This document shows, piece after piece, positions 1 to 9,725 of a stretch of 64,000 bases of DNA. Positions within the stretch are counted from its first letter, which is position 1, and each line of letters opens with the position of its first letter. The notes beneath the pieces are model-generated. The model was given only the letters and a program-made list of their open reading frames with translations, had not been told where the DNA came from and did no database searches. Source of the DNA: Agitococcus sp. (lineage in GTDB: Bacteria; Pseudomonadota; Gammaproteobacteria; Pseudomonadales; Moraxellaceae). Location: NCBI GenBank assembly GCA_030646715.1, contig JAUSLJ010000010.1, positions 124,001 through 188,000 of the forward strand. The letters run 5' to 3'. The translations under genes and the position numbers were made by a program.

Positions 1-348
1 TTCTACGGTATCCGCTAAAATAGAATCTCGGCGAAAGCCACCACTTTTTAACTCGCCTGCCCCTAAATTGAGATAATCACCCAATTTTAGTGTACGGCCA
101 ATTTCAGCCAAACTTTCTTGCTTGACTAAATTAGCGCGCAAACGTGTCAACCGACCCTCTTTTTCTTGAGGAAAATGAAGGTATAAATAATCAGCGATAA
201 TCATGCCTAGAATAGCATCACCTAAAAACTCTAGGCGTTCATTGTTATGATTACCACTGATGCTACGATGCGTTAAAGCCAGTTTGAGGTGCTTTTCATC
301 TTCAAAGGTATAACCTAATGCTTGCATTAATCGGGTGTGTGGCAACAT
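1..348 (-). CDS. rnc: Ribonuclease III, N-terminal part (cut by window edge)
   Basis: RNase III is a double-strand-specific endoribonuclease that processes rRNA precursors and structured mRNAs. The 116 visible residues show the family signature: [13 protein letters not shown] around residues 35-47 with the catalytic Glu and Asp, then [15 protein letters not shown] near residues 102-116 at the cut edge. The second catalytic region and the C-terminal dsRNA-binding domain lie outside the window. The ATG overlaps the stop of the upstream DUF4845 gene by one base (TAATG), so the two are translationally coupled at the end of the lepA-lepB-DUF4845-rnc operon, the usual gammaproteobacterial order. 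Confidence 0.96.
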   Translation of the reverse strand, partial: MLPHTRLMQALGYTFEDEKHLKLALTHRSISGNHNNERLEFLGDAILGMIIADYLYLHFPQEKEGRLTRLRANLVKQESLAEIGRTLKLGDYLNLGAGELKSGGFRRDSILADTVE

Positions 349-734
349 TATTCTTTAAAGCCGTCTGGTTTCTCAGATGTATAGGATTTTTTGAAATGCG
401 CGACCACGTCTAAATTAGACATTAAGTTTCTGCGCTCTTCATAATCCAACTCAACAATTGTTTTATTGCCTTCGCGACGAATCACCATTAGGTCTTCTAC
501 TTTGCGGTCGCGCATATTGTTACGATCCATTTGCGCCGATAAGTCCGTCGTAAATTGCTTTAATTCAAAAGCATCCACTTGTGGCTCTTTGAATTTGGCT
601 TGTAACATTTTATCAAGCGCAAAGTAATCCAAATATACGGGACCTATCGTTGAGCTTACTTTGATTATCAAGCCGAATAGCCCAACACCAAACAACACCG
701 ACCAATAAGACATACCCCGTTGTGATGTACGCAT
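348..734 (-). CDS. DUF4845 family membrane-anchored protein
   Basis: Small 128-residue protein with one N-terminal membrane segment (about residues 10-30) after a basic start ([11 protein letters not shown]) and a soluble tail predicted to face the periplasm. The RGMS start followed by a Gly/Phe/Leu-rich helix and a YLDYFALD segment is typical of the DUF4845 family, which lies between lepB and rnc in many gammaproteobacteria. Its function is unknown. It is in the lepB-rnc operon (19 bp after lepB, 1 bp overlap with rnc), so co-expression with secretion and RNA-processing genes is expected, but that does not show its role. Confidence 0.85.
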   Translation of the reverse strand: MRTSQRGMSYWSVLFGVGLFGLIIKVSSTIGPVYLDYFALDKMLQAKFKEPQVDAFELKQFTTDLSAQMDRNNMRDRKVEDLMVIRREGNKTIVELDYEERRNLMSNLDVVAHFKKSYTSEKPDGFKE

Positions 735-753
735 AATTAACCTCTACTTGTTA

Positions 754-1536
754 TTATTGAATAGAGCCGTTACGGCTTAGTGTTGGCATTTTGAATCCTG
801 GCTCTTTATGAGTCCACACATAAAACGCTTTGCCAACGATATTTTTTTCAGGAACAGCCCCCCAAAAACGACTGTCATTACTATTATCACGATTATCGCC
901 CATCATAAAGTATTGACCCGCTGGAACCGTAAATGTCCATTTTTTACCCGCAGGATAACGGCCAACTTCTTGACGGGAAAGATGCTGACGCTCACCCAGT
1001 TTTTCGTCATAGAATTGTTCCCAAGGCTCAATTTCGGGTTCTTGGCGCACCAGTTTGCGCTCGACTAACACGTCATTAATATAAAGGTTGTCGTTTTCGT
1101 AGTGAATTTTATCACCAGGCAAACCGACAACGCGTTTAATAAAGTTCATGCTCGGCTTAGGAGGAAACTTAAACACCATGACATCGCCCCGCACAGGTTT
1201 GCCAATTGGCAAAATTTCTGTGCCAATGACAGGCAAACGTAAGCCATAGGTGTATTTATTGACGAGAATATAATCACCCACCTCTAAAGTTGGCAACATT
1301 GACCCCGAAGGAATGGTAAACGGTTCAAATAAGAATGAGCGCAACACCCAAACAACTGCCAGCACAGGAAAAAAAGAGTACCCATATTCAATGATAATAT
1401 TTTCTTTATAAACACCTTGATGCGTCGCTTGTTGAGAAGGACTTTTATGCTGTTTAAAAAACAGTTTATCGGCCAAACAAATCAAACCAGCAATTAAGGT
1501 AACTACCGTAAGAATCAATGCGAAATCAAAATCCAT
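754..1536 (-). CDS. lepB: Signal peptidase I (leader peptidase)
   Basis: Inner-membrane serine protease that removes signal peptides from secreted preproteins. It has two N-terminal membrane segments (about residues 5-22 and 55-70) and then the periplasmic catalytic domain. The Ser/Lys dyad is visible: Ser79 in PSGSMLPTL and Lys134 in NFIKRVVGLPGDK. Box E is GDNRDNSNDSRFWG. At 260 residues it is somewhat shorter than the E. coli enzyme (324). The ATG overlaps the lepA stop by one base (TAATG), so it is coupled to lepA. SecA (25.8 kb) works upstream of it in the same export pathway. Confidence 0.97.
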   Translation of the reverse strand: MDFDFALILTVVTLIAGLICLADKLFFKQHKSPSQQATHQGVYKENIIIEYGYSFFPVLAVVWVLRSFLFEPFTIPSGSMLPTLEVGDYILVNKYTYGLRLPVIGTEILPIGKPVRGDVMVFKFPPKPSMNFIKRVVGLPGDKIHYENDNLYINDVLVERKLVRQEPEIEPWEQFYDEKLGERQHLSRQEVGRYPAGKKWTFTVPAGQYFMMGDNRDNSNDSRFWGAVPEKNIVGKAFYVWTHKEPGFKMPTLSRNGSIQ

Positions 1537-3347
1537 TATCTATCCACCTTTAATACGGCTAAGAAAGCTTCTTGCGGGATTTCGACATTACCGACTTGTT
1601 TCATACGTTTTTTGCCTTCTTTTTGTTTTTCAAGCAACTTTTTCTTCCGTGATACGTCACCACCATAACATTTAGCAATGACGTTTTTACGCATCGCTTT
1701 AACCGTAGAACGGGCAATGACTTGGCTACCAATCGCGGCTTGAATAGCGACATCAAACATTTGACGAGGAATTAAGTCTTTCATTTTATCGACTAACGAT
1801 AAACCACGATGACGAGCATCATCGGCATGACAAATCATTGCTAAAGCATCAACTTTGTCGCCGTTAATCAACACATCCACTTTCACTAAACGCGCGACTT
1901 CAAAACGGTTAAAGCTATATTCTAAAGACGCAAAACCGCGTGAAGTCGATTTTAGTTTATCGAAAAAGTCTAAGACCACTTCCGCCATGGGGATGTCATA
2001 GCTAATCGCGACTTGTTTACCTAAAAACTTAAGGTCTTTTTGCACACCACGACGTTCAGTCGCTAAAGTAATGACGTTACCAACATATTCTTGTGGTACG
2101 AGCATATGAACTTCGGCAATCGGCTCTCGCAGTTCTTCAATAGACGAACCTTCAGGCAGCTTGGATGGGTTATCGACATAAACGATTTCACCGTTTTTCT
2201 TTTTCGCTTCGTAAACTACGGTCGGCGCAGAAGTAATTAAATCAAGGTTATATTCACGCTCTAAACGCTCTTGCACAATTTCCATGTGCAACATGCCTAA
2301 GAAGCCACAACGGAAACCAAAACCTAACGCATCCGACGACTCTGGTTCAAAAAACAATGAAGAATCATTGAGTTTGAGTTTTTGTAATGCTTCGCGGAAC
2401 GGTTCAAACTCACTGGAATCGACAGGAAATAAACCTGCATAGACTTGCGGTTTAGACTTTTTGAACCCCGGCAAAATATCAACATTCGGCGTATTAATAT
2501 GGGTGACCGTATCACCTACGGGCGCACCAAAAATATCTTTAATCCCTGCGATGACGAAACCCACTTCACCCGCTTCTAAGCCATCTGTTTCTGAATGTTT
2601 AGGGTTAAAAACACCGACACTAGAGACATAATGGGATAAGCCTGTGCTTTTCACCAACATACGGTCGCCTTTTTGGATACGACCATGACGAACACGTACC
2701 AACGACACTACGCCTAAATAATTATCAAACCATGAGTCAATAATTAAGGCTTGCAACGGTGCAGTTCTGTCTCCTGTTGGCGCAGGAATTTTCAGAATGA
2801 GTTCTTCTAATAACTCTGGCACACCTAAACCTGTTTTGGCACTGACTCGACAGGCTTCGGTGGCTTCAATACCAATAATTTCTTCAATTTCTTCAATGAC
2901 GCGCTCAGGCTCAACTTGTGGTAAGTCGATTTTATTGAGTACGGGTAATACTTCTAAACCTTGTTCTAGCGCGGTATAACAGTTAGCAACCGATTGAGCT
3001 TCAACGCCTTGCGCAGCATCAACCACTAGCAAAGCACCTTCACACGCGGCTAATGAACGGCTGACTTCATAAGAAAAATCGACATGACCCGGTGTATCAA
3101 TAAAGTTAAGCTGATAACGAATACCATCTTTGGCTGTGTGATATAAGGTGACCGAATGTGCTTTGATGGTAATGCCACGCTCACGCTCTAAGTCCATAGA
3201 ATCAAGGACTTGCGCTTGCATTTCACGGTCTTGTAAACCACCACAAATTTGAATAAAACGGTCGGCTAATGTTGATTTGCCGTGGTCAATGTGGGCGATA
3301 ATGGAGAAATTACGAATATGCTTAATATCAGTCACAGAATGTACCAA
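1536..3347 (-). CDS. lepA: Elongation factor 4 (LepA GTPase)
   Basis: Ribosome-associated translational GTPase (EF4) linked to back-translocation and initiation or ribosome biogenesis. At 603 residues it has full family length. The G1 loop AHIDHGKST is at residues 18-26, the switch II region reads DTPGHVDF, and the NKxD motif reads NKID. The EF-G-like domains follow, then the LepA-specific C-terminal domain with [19 protein letters not shown]. The start adds about seven residues (MVHSVTD) before the IRNFSIIAH block, normal for the family. First gene of the lepA-lepB-DUF4845-rnc block; a hairpin separates it from mucD upstream. Confidence 0.98.
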   Translation of the reverse strand: MVHSVTDIKHIRNFSIIAHIDHGKSTLADRFIQICGGLQDREMQAQVLDSMDLERERGITIKAHSVTLYHTAKDGIRYQLNFIDTPGHVDFSYEVSRSLAACEGALLVVDAAQGVEAQSVANCYTALEQGLEVLPVLNKIDLPQVEPERVIEEIEEIIGIEATEACRVSAKTGLGVPELLEELILKIPAPTGDRTAPLQALIIDSWFDNYLGVVSLVRVRHGRIQKGDRMLVKSTGLSHYVSSVGVFNPKHSETDGLEAGEVGFVIAGIKDIFGAPVGDTVTHINTPNVDILPGFKKSKPQVYAGLFPVDSSEFEPFREALQKLKLNDSSLFFEPESSDALGFGFRCGFLGMLHMEIVQERLEREYNLDLITSAPTVVYEAKKKNGEIVYVDNPSKLPEGSSIEELREPIAEVHMLVPQEYVGNVITLATERRGVQKDLKFLGKQVAISYDIPMAEVVLDFFDKLKSTSRGFASLEYSFNRFEVARLVKVDVLINGDKVDALAMICHADDARHRGLSLVDKMKDLIPRQMFDVAIQAAIGSQVIARSTVKAMRKNVIAKCYGGDVSRKKKLLEKQKEGKKRMKQVGNVEIPQEAFLAVLKVDR

Positions 3348-3410
3348 CAGGCCAGAGAAAAAAGTTGCGGCATTGTAGCAAAAAAAGACCTAAGTTTGAT
3401 GATTAAAGTC

Positions 3411-3440
3411 ATGAAGGGCGATTGAAGAATCGCCCTTCAT
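3411..3440 (-). terminator. Terminator-like hairpin after mucD
   Basis: Perfect 13 bp inverted repeat (ATGAAGGGCGATT / AATCGCCCTTCAT) with a 4 nt loop, 10 bp after the mucD stop. In the minus direction it is followed only by a short T-poor run (GACTTTAATC). It is therefore either a weak intrinsic terminator or a processing/attenuation hairpin between mucD and lepA. Confidence 0.6.
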
Positions 3441-3450
3441 GTAGACAAGG

Positions 3451-4875
3451 TTATTTTTTTCCTTTTTTCTCCGCTTTGTCCGTCGACTCTAAGCGTAAGG
3501 CCAATATCATTGGCCGACCGCCGCGATTAATAACAACAGGCACAGCTTTGTTTGCTGGTAGTTTTTTGGCGACCTTCAAAAACTCTTGAGTGTCTTTAAT
3601 CGACTCATTGTTTAAACGGACAATCACATCATTCGGGCGCAAACCTGCTTCGGCAGCCGCGCCATCATCCGCCAAACGTTGTACTAATACGCCAACTTCT
3701 AACTTTAATTGTGCTTTTTCAGGATCGGTTAAATTACGCAAACCAATTCCTAAACTATTTAGATCAGGCTCGCTGGCTTTTTCGGGATTTTCATCGGCAT
3801 CATCAGGCAACGTCGCGACTTCAAAGGGTAATTCGACTTTTTTACCATCGCGCAACAACGATAAAGGATATTTTTTCCCCACTTTGGCACGACCAATCAA
3901 CTGTGGCAATTCAGAAGATAATTCAATGGCTTGGCCGTTAAACGCGGTAATCACATCCCCTTCTTTAATGCCTGCTTTGTCGGCAGGGGTGTCAGGCATT
4001 ACTTTGGCGACCAATGCGCCAGCAGGTTTGGCTAAACCATAGGCTTCAGCTAAATCACGGTCGATATCTTGAATCACCACGCCTAAATATCCACGCGAGA
4101 CTTTGCCTTTATCTTTCAATTGCTCAACGACATCCATCGCTACATCAATAGGAATCGCAAATGCCAAGCCCATATAACCACCAGAGCGGCTATAGATTTG
4201 TGAGTTAATACCAATCACCTCACCATTGGCATTAAATAATGGCCCACCTGAATTACCCGGATTAATGGCAACATCGGTTTGAATAAACGGCACATAGGAT
4301 TCATTGGGCAAAGCGCGTGATTTGGCACTGACAATCCCCGCCGTTGCCGAATAATCAAAACCGAAAGGTGAACCAATGGCTAATACGGGTTGACCGACTT
4401 TAAGAACATCAGGATTACCAATATGAACAACAGGCAAATCATCCGCTTTGATTTTTAATAACGCGACATCGGTGCGCTCATCAGTACCAATCACTTCCGC
4501 TTCTAATTCGCGGCGATCATTAAGTTTAACCGTCACTTTATCCGCATGATCAACAACATGATTATTAGTTAAGACATAACCGTCTTTAGAAATAATAAAA
4601 CCCGAACCGAACGACTGACGCTCACGTTGTTGCGGAGCAAAACCAAAGTCATCACCAAAAAAACGCTTAAATGCTTCAGGGATTTGTTGCTGTTGCTGCA
4701 TTTGGCCTTTTTTAGCTTTGGTTGAAGCACTAATATTGACGACCGCCTTGGCATTTTGCTCGACTAACTCAGAAAAATCGACAATGGCTGTTGCTGCCCA
4801 CGTCATTTGCGACCCCATCACACACACAGCCCCAACCAACCAACGGCGTGCCACTTGAGGATATTTTGCCATCAT
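3451..4875 (-). CDS. mucD: Periplasmic serine endoprotease DegP/MucD family
   Basis: HtrA-type protease/chaperone for misfolded envelope proteins. Order: N-terminal signal peptide (hydrophobic stretch ending near TWAATA), trypsin-like domain, two PDZ domains. Catalytic triad, numbered from the chosen start: His106 (TNNHVVDHAD), Asp136 (DERTDVALLK), Ser209 (NPGNSGGPL). The open frame runs six codons further (to 4893), but TTGGAG sits 8-9 nt before ATGATG at 4875/4872, so the internal start is preferred (474 aa). It lies between rseC and lepA. Pseudomonas has the order algU-mucA-mucB-mucC-mucD, hence the symbol; DegQ would be an equally fair family name. Confidence 0.93.
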   Translation of the reverse strand: MMAKYPQVARRWLVGAVCVMGSQMTWAATAIVDFSELVEQNAKAVVNISASTKAKKGQMQQQQQIPEAFKRFFGDDFGFAPQQRERQSFGSGFIISKDGYVLTNNHVVDHADKVTVKLNDRRELEAEVIGTDERTDVALLKIKADDLPVVHIGNPDVLKVGQPVLAIGSPFGFDYSATAGIVSAKSRALPNESYVPFIQTDVAINPGNSGGPLFNANGEVIGINSQIYSRSGGYMGLAFAIPIDVAMDVVEQLKDKGKVSRGYLGVVIQDIDRDLAEAYGLAKPAGALVAKVMPDTPADKAGIKEGDVITAFNGQAIELSSELPQLIGRAKVGKKYPLSLLRDGKKVELPFEVATLPDDADENPEKASEPDLNSLGIGLRNLTDPEKAQLKLEVGVLVQRLADDGAAAEAGLRPNDVIVRLNNESIKDTQEFLKVAKKLPANKAVPVVINRGGRPMILALRLESTDKAEKKGKK

Positions 4876-5022
4876 TATTTTAAACTCCAACATGAGTCAG
4901 TCACGAAAATAGAATCATTAAAAGCTCAGGCAAAACCAGCTTTTTGCCTAAACTCTAAAGTGAGAGAAAAATTAGAATGAATTGCCCTTAGAGGCTATGA
5001 GGGTTTTGTAATCAACAACCCG

Positions 5023-5448
5023 TCAAATTAACTTTTTGATAACAATCGGTAAATAATTGTCACTTTCTCGTTGTGTGCGCCAACGTACAGACAACAGACT
5101 CAAAATCAAGCAGCCAAAAGCACCGACCATTGCACCTATTTCTCCCGAGAGGCTTTGACCTAAAATCCCACCGATGATTAATGCGATTAATGGCCAAACA
5201 TAAAGCTGTAACATACCTAACCATACGATTGACTCGTCAATCGCTAGCAGCACGACATCATCAATCGCCAAGCTATGGCCATTGGCATTGACACTCATCA
5301 CTTGCTGTTGACTGGTGCTATTATTTAATAAATTCGAGCCACAAGACTTTTCGCTTTGGCAACTCCCGCACGCACTTTGTCTTTGTGTGGCGACGAACAC
5401 TTGACCGTTTTCTGCAATTTCAACCACAACTCCACGTTCTTCTAACAT
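5023..5448 (-). CDS. rseC: SoxR-reducing / sigma-E modulator RseC (MucC)
   Basis: Inner-membrane protein of the RseC/MucC family, 141 residues from the chosen start. Cysteine cluster CGSCQSEKSCG near residues 27-37, two membrane helices in the C-terminal half (around IVWLGMLQLYVWPLIALIIG and the next helix), basic tail. GGAGG directly precedes the ATG at 5448, so this start is preferred over the upstream one in the longer frame (5478). E. coli RseC acts in SoxR reduction and modulates sigma-E. Here its usual partners rpoE, rseA and rseB are not upstream: nadB follows divergently after about 110 bp. Confidence 0.88.
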   Translation of the reverse strand: MLEERGVVVEIAENGQVFVATQRQSACGSCQSEKSCGSNLLNNSTSQQQVMSVNANGHSLAIDDVVLLAIDESIVWLGMLQLYVWPLIALIIGGILGQSLSGEIGAMVGAFGCLILSLLSVRWRTQRESDNYLPIVIKKLI

Positions 5449-5561
5449 AAAACCTCCACGATTTAATGTTCTCCGCACTATTGTAGAGCGGTTAACACTA
5501 CTGTACGAGCGTCCTATATCTTATACTCTGAACATATAGATGACATTTTGATTATTAAACC

Positions 5562-7175
5562 ATGAATAATTTTGATTATGATGTATTGATTGTCGGTAGT
5601 GGCGCAGCAGGTTTAACGCTGGCGTTAACCTTACCTGAGTCGCTAAAAGTCGCGGTCTTATCGAAAGCCGAACTCACCGAAGCCAGTACCTATTATGCTC
5701 AAGGTGGCGTAGCGGCGGTCTTGGATGAAACCGATACCACCGACAGTCATATTCAAGACACTTTAATTGCTGGCGCAGGCTTATGCCATCAAGATGCCGT
5801 CGCCTTTACGGTAGAAAATGGTGCCAAGTCCATTCAATGGTTAGTCGATCAAGGTGTGCGTTTTACGTTGGATGAAAGTGATCATTTACATCTAACCCGC
5901 GAAGGTGGCCACTCGCATCGTCGAATTATTCATGCTGCCGATGCCACAGGTTATGCTATTTCGACCACGCTAGTGAGTCGCGTTAAAGAATGTCCTCATG
6001 TTGAATTATTAGAAAATCGTGTTGCCATTGATGTCATCACTACACACAAATTAGGCCAATCGGGTGCTAATCGAGTTGTGGGTGCGTATGTGCTGAATAA
6101 AGAAACAGGCAAAGTAGAGTTGTTCCGCGCTAAATTTATTGCTTTGGCTTGTGGTGGTGCGAGTAAAGCCTATCTTTATACGAGTAATCCCGACATTGCC
6201 ACAGGTGATGGCATTGCCATGGCGTGGCGCGCGGGTTGTCGTGTTGGTAATTTAGAATTTAATCAATTTCATCCGACTTGTTTGTATCACCCCGAAGCAC
6301 GTTCGTTTTTAATTACCGAAGCGATGCGTGGTGAAGGAGCGTATTTACGTTTGCCTGACGGTGAGCGTTTTATGCCGCGTTTTGATGAACGTGCCGAACT
6401 TGCGCCACGCGACATTGTTGCCCGTGCTATTGATTATGAAATGAAGCGTTTAGGTATTCGTTGTGTTTATTTAGACATTACGCATCAACCTGCGGACTTT
6501 GTCATTAGCCACTTCCCTACGCTGTACGAACGCTTAAAAGAGTTTGGCATTGATATTACCACCGATTTAATTCCTGTTGTCCCTGCGGCGCACTATACCT
6601 GCGGAGGGGTTAAAGTCGATTTACATGGTCAAACCGACGTTCAAAACTTGTACGCGATTGGTGAAACCTCGTTTACAGGTTTGCATGGCGCCAACCGTAT
6701 GGCCAGTAACTCATTGCTAGAATGTTTTGTCTTTGCCATGTCTGCCGCTAAAAATATGCAAGCACAATTGGCGATGACACCTGATTTACCCGAATGCCCT
6801 GCGTGGGACGAGTCACAAGTGCGAGACCCCGATGAAGATGTGGTGATTTTGCATAACTGGGACGAATTACGCCGTTTTCTGTGGGATTATGTCGGTATTG
6901 TTCGTACCAACAAACGTTTACAACGGGCATTACGACGGGTTGAATTACTGCAAGCAGAAATTCAGGAGTATTACAGCAACTACAAAGTTTCAAGTAATTT
7001 GGTCGAAATGCGGAATTTGGTACTGGTTGGTGAGTTAATTATACGATCGGCATTGGCGCGCAAAGAGTCCAGAGGTTTGCATTACACCTTGGATTATCCT
7101 GAGATGAGTACGGAGTTGGTGGACACTATTTTAGTACCGCCTGATTTTGTGGTGGAAAGGCCGAAAGTGGTTTGA
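5562..7175 (+). CDS. nadB: L-aspartate oxidase
   Basis: FAD enzyme that oxidises L-aspartate to iminoaspartate, the first step of de novo NAD synthesis; NadA then condenses the product with DHAP. It is 537 residues long, the normal family length. The N-terminal dinucleotide-binding loop [12 protein letters not shown] spans residues 11-22. Succinate-dehydrogenase-like features follow: [32 protein letters not shown] and [15 protein letters not shown]. It is transcribed alone, divergent from rseC, and ends at a strong bidirectional terminator. nadB next to the sigma-E region is the ancestral gammaproteobacterial arrangement. Confidence 0.98.
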   Translation: MNNFDYDVLIVGSGAAGLTLALTLPESLKVAVLSKAELTEASTYYAQGGVAAVLDETDTTDSHIQDTLIAGAGLCHQDAVAFTVENGAKSIQWLVDQGVRFTLDESDHLHLTREGGHSHRRIIHAADATGYAISTTLVSRVKECPHVELLENRVAIDVITTHKLGQSGANRVVGAYVLNKETGKVELFRAKFIALACGGASKAYLYTSNPDIATGDGIAMAWRAGCRVGNLEFNQFHPTCLYHPEARSFLITEAMRGEGAYLRLPDGERFMPRFDERAELAPRDIVARAIDYEMKRLGIRCVYLDITHQPADFVISHFPTLYERLKEFGIDITTDLIPVVPAAHYTCGGVKVDLHGQTDVQNLYAIGETSFTGLHGANRMASNSLLECFVFAMSAAKNMQAQLAMTPDLPECPAWDESQVRDPDEDVVILHNWDELRRFLWDYVGIVRTNKRLQRALRRVELLQAEIQEYYSNYKVSSNLVEMRNLVLVGELIIRSALARKESRGLHYTLDYPEMSTELVDTILVPPDFVVERPKVV

Positions 7176-7178
7176 GAA

Positions 7179-7220
7179 AAAAGTCTAATATTATCAAAAA
7201 GATAACATTAGACTTTTTTT
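7179..7220. terminator. Bidirectional intrinsic terminator between nadB and the next gene
   Basis: Long hairpin with arms AAAGTCTAATATTATC and GATAACATTAGACTTT (one mismatch), a 5 nt A-rich loop, and A-run/T-run on the two sides. The T-run follows nadB and the complementary run serves the convergent gene at 7296-8153. Confidence 0.88.
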
Positions 7221-7295
7221 AAATAATTGCTTTCCAGCAATTTATACTCAATATACATAATCCTCAAAACTGGACATAAATCTTTAAAATGATAA

Positions 7296-8153
7296 TCAAT
7301 CAGGTTTAATGCTCATAAATGTAAAACGCTCACTCTCTTCCAATGAAAAAAGATGCCTGAGATAGAGACGATCTTCATTTTTTTGAGTTAATATGAGTGC
7401 GTCTTTTTTCCAATCTCCTAATATTATAAAGTGCACTTTTTTAGAGTCTAGCTGGTAAAAATCTTTTACTAATCTGGATATATCCTGCTTTATAATTGTA
7501 TTTATCCAAGCGCCCTGCAATTGAATATCTGGTGACATCTCTTTAAATTTTTTTTCAATGCTTTTGAACAATAATTTCGGTTCATGGTCAGGCTCAGTTA
7601 AATGTCCGCTTTCGTCCATCGCCGAAGCATGAAATATAAAATCTATTACGCGCCTTTTAACATCTATTAGTACACGACGCTGATTCAATGGATTTAAAAC
7701 CCAATCCACATCAGTATTACCACTGCCCAGCCCAACAACCTCAAAATCCATTTTCACTTCATTTGAAGTGTGTATTGCAGGAATCATTTCAAATAATACG
7801 TCTAAATGTTTTTCAATATCAGCGAGTCTATTTAAATAAAATTTTTGCTGCTCAGATGTTAATCTTCTACTCATACATTCTAATACAGAAAATATATGTG
7901 CAACTTGTATCCACATATGAGTTCCCCAATATAAACGTCCGTTAATATTGAAAGGAATCCCAAACTCATAACGCCATAAGCCCGTTAATTTATCCAAAAA
8001 GGCTAGGGAATCAAGCAATACGTTTGGAACATTAGAAAAAACAGCCGTGATTTTTGACTCTGTCCAGCCTTGTATTTTTGCAGTAATGATTAATCGTTCT
8101 CTTAACGTACTTACTTCTTGAACTGTCTGTGGAAATATTTTCCTAATATCCAT
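7296..8153 (-). CDS. Unknown protein, possible nuclease-like fold
   Basis: 285-residue protein that I do not recognise. It is predicted soluble, with no signal peptide or membrane helix. A helical N-terminal half (residues 1-130) is followed by TDVDW at 147-151 and RRVLIDVKRR at 159-168. The spacing of an Asp, a hydrophobic strand and an Asp-Val-Lys element resembles the core of PD-(D/E)xK nucleases, with Asp150, Asp164 and Lys166 as candidates; this is inference from pattern only. The gene is visibly AT-richer than its neighbours and stands alone between nadB and the tonB-like gene, both signs of possible transfer. A role in DNA processing or defence is possible but not shown. Confidence 0.6.
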   Translation of the reverse strand: MDIRKIFPQTVQEVSTLRERLIITAKIQGWTESKITAVFSNVPNVLLDSLAFLDKLTGLWRYEFGIPFNINGRLYWGTHMWIQVAHIFSVLECMSRRLTSEQQKFYLNRLADIEKHLDVLFEMIPAIHTSNEVKMDFEVVGLGSGNTDVDWVLNPLNQRRVLIDVKRRVIDFIFHASAMDESGHLTEPDHEPKLLFKSIEKKFKEMSPDIQLQGAWINTIIKQDISRLVKDFYQLDSKKVHFIILGDWKKDALILTQKNEDRLYLRHLFSLEESERFTFMSIKPD

Positions 8154-8207
8154 ATCAATCTCATATTTTATGTTCAGAAATCAGTTCAATAATATCTTAA
8201 TTATCTT

Positions 8208-9077
8208 CTACCCCTCATTATGCAACCTTTCCGCAAAACGCCATGTCCGAATTACCTGCAACACTTCCATATTTTTACGCATATCGCGCGTAAAGGGCTG
8301 AAAAGGCTCCGCTAAACGCACTGATCGCCGCGCAGCTTCATCTAAAATCCCTGAGCCTGATGACGACAACACTTTAATATCTTTCACCTTGCCACTCGGC
8401 AACACCGCCACCAATAACCGCACCTCGCCCTGCAAATGCCGTCTTTTAGCAACTTCTGGATAATGTTGATTACCCATATCTTCGACTTTTTTTCTAAAGC
8501 CATCAATGTAAGCCGCCGAAGCATCCTGACGCGCCGACAAAGAAGACACCGTATGTACTTTAGGTTGTTTGGCATAGGCTTGGCGTTTTTCGGCTAAACG
8601 TGCTTCTAAACTAGCAATTGCAGAGCTTTGAGCGGACATTTGCAGCTCACCATCATCGGCCATTTGTTCAGGACGTTCTTGCTTATGAATAGTAGGAGGA
8701 ATACGGCGATGAGAAAAACGGTGCGTGACAATCAGACGATGTTCAGCGGTTTCGGGTGGTGGCGCAAAAGCCAATTGGTCTTCGGGTTTAATCTCAGTAA
8801 TTTGCGCATCAAAAAAATCGGCAGTTTGCGTGGTGGTCATTTCCACTGTTTCTTTTAACTGACCACTGCCCGCTTGATTGGCTTGGGCTAAAAAATCGGC
8901 TTTGTCATTTTTTTCTGGGCTTAAATGCAAGGCCATCGTCACTTCCATTGCCGTCTGTGACTGACCTTGCGGAGCGACAAAGCCTACGCCCAAAATTAGA
9001 AAACCATGAATCATCACCGCGATAAAAACGGCATAAGCGAGATGATTGGGGTTAGAGTGTTGCATAGTGTCAGTCAT
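8208..9077 (-). CDS. TonB family protein (energy transducer-like)
   Basis: 289 residues. One N-terminal membrane anchor (about residues 15-37, HLAYAVFIAVMIHGFLILGV), a periplasmic linker rich in Gln/Glu and Ala, and a C-terminal TonB-type domain (YPEVAKRRHLQGEVRLLVAV, then GKVKDIKVLSSSGSGILDEA). TonB proteins pass proton-motive energy from ExbBD to outer-membrane receptors; no exbBD or receptor is visible here. The open frame reaches a TTG at 9083, but ATG at 9077 is more likely. It overlaps the stop of the upstream beta-barrel gene by 8 bp, so the pair is translationally coupled. The AAPP/QER-rich linker is less proline-rich than classical TonB. Confidence 0.85.
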   Translation of the reverse strand: MTDTMQHSNPNHLAYAVFIAVMIHGFLILGVGFVAPQGQSQTAMEVTMALHLSPEKNDKADFLAQANQAGSGQLKETVEMTTTQTADFFDAQITEIKPEDQLAFAPPPETAEHRLIVTHRFSHRRIPPTIHKQERPEQMADDGELQMSAQSSAIASLEARLAEKRQAYAKQPKVHTVSSLSARQDASAAYIDGFRKKVEDMGNQHYPEVAKRRHLQGEVRLLVAVLPSGKVKDIKVLSSSGSGILDEAARRSVRLAEPFQPFTRDMRKNMEVLQVIRTWRFAERLHNEG

Positions 9078-9624
9078 GGCCAAACGCTAAACTCAGACCA
9101 TAATACCAATCGTCATGTTGGCGGCCAAACGATGACACCATATATCGCCCCATCATCCGTATCGAAAAGCTTTCGCCTAATTTTAAACGAAAACCAAGCT
9201 CAGGATAAATCGCTGTCATCAACAAGTTATCCGTGGTCATTTCCCCTGCTTCATCAGTAAACCCATCGCGGTCATTGTCTATTTTATCGTGATTGGCTGA
9301 TACTTCTTTTTCATTCTCACCGACATATAAACCTGCGCCCACATATGGCGACAACGGCACATCAAGAGTCGTACGCAAACCTACAGAAACCCCACCGAAT
9401 ACAGGCTGCTCGGCATCATAGGCATCAGAAATCAGCAGGGTTGCATCTATGTAGCCAGATGCATTAGGCACAATTTCTTCTGCCTCAAATCCTGCATACA
9501 AACCAACACCACGAATTTTTTCTGCGTACATGGTGCCTATTTGAAAACTTGGCGAATCGGAAGCATGGGCAAGATTTGCCAAGAGAGCAGTAGATAAAAA
9601 TAAGCATTGATGAAGTTTGGTCAT
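9070..9624 (-). CDS. Outer-membrane beta-barrel protein with a calcium-type acidic loop
   Basis: 184 residues with a cleavable signal peptide (LLANLAHA-SD). Alternating aromatic/glycine strands follow (GVGLYAGFEAE, YVGAGLYVGE, YPELGFRLKLGE), ending in YYGLSLAFGHD. This pattern suits a small eight-stranded outer-membrane barrel or surface antigen. In one loop, HDKIDNDRDGFTDEAGE matches a thrombospondin type 3/EF-like Dx[DN]xDG calcium-binding pattern. The specific function is unknown. It is co-transcribed with and overlaps the TonB-like gene, suggesting that the two act together at the envelope. Confidence 0.72.
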   Translation of the reverse strand: MTKLHQCLFLSTALLANLAHASDSPSFQIGTMYAEKIRGVGLYAGFEAEEIVPNASGYIDATLLISDAYDAEQPVFGGVSVGLRTTLDVPLSPYVGAGLYVGENEKEVSANHDKIDNDRDGFTDEAGEMTTDNLLMTAIYPELGFRLKLGESFSIRMMGRYMVSSFGRQHDDWYYGLSLAFGHD

Positions 9625-9683
9625 GAAGGCTTCCTGCTAGGCGGATGACAGGCTTTTTTATTGTTAAATCGTACTTAAACTCA

Positions 9684-9715
9684 CAAAACCCCTCTGTTCA
9701 AGAGAGGGGTTTTAT
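9684..9715 (-). terminator. Intrinsic terminator after the DEAD-box helicase gene
   Basis: Arms AAAACCCCTCT and AGAGGGGTTTT around a 6-7 nt loop, with a T-run on the minus-strand exit, 11 bp after the helicase stop. Confidence 0.85.
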
Positions 9716-9725
9716 TACGCTATCA

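Noticed and set aside
4929-4948. Hairpin GGCAAAA / TTTTGCC between mucD and rseC as a terminator
   Set aside because: Only a 7 bp stem and no T-run; mucD and rseC are probably co-transcribed.
7296-8153. Assigning this gene to a named restriction system
   Set aside because: No methyltransferase partner next to it and only a short motif resemblance.
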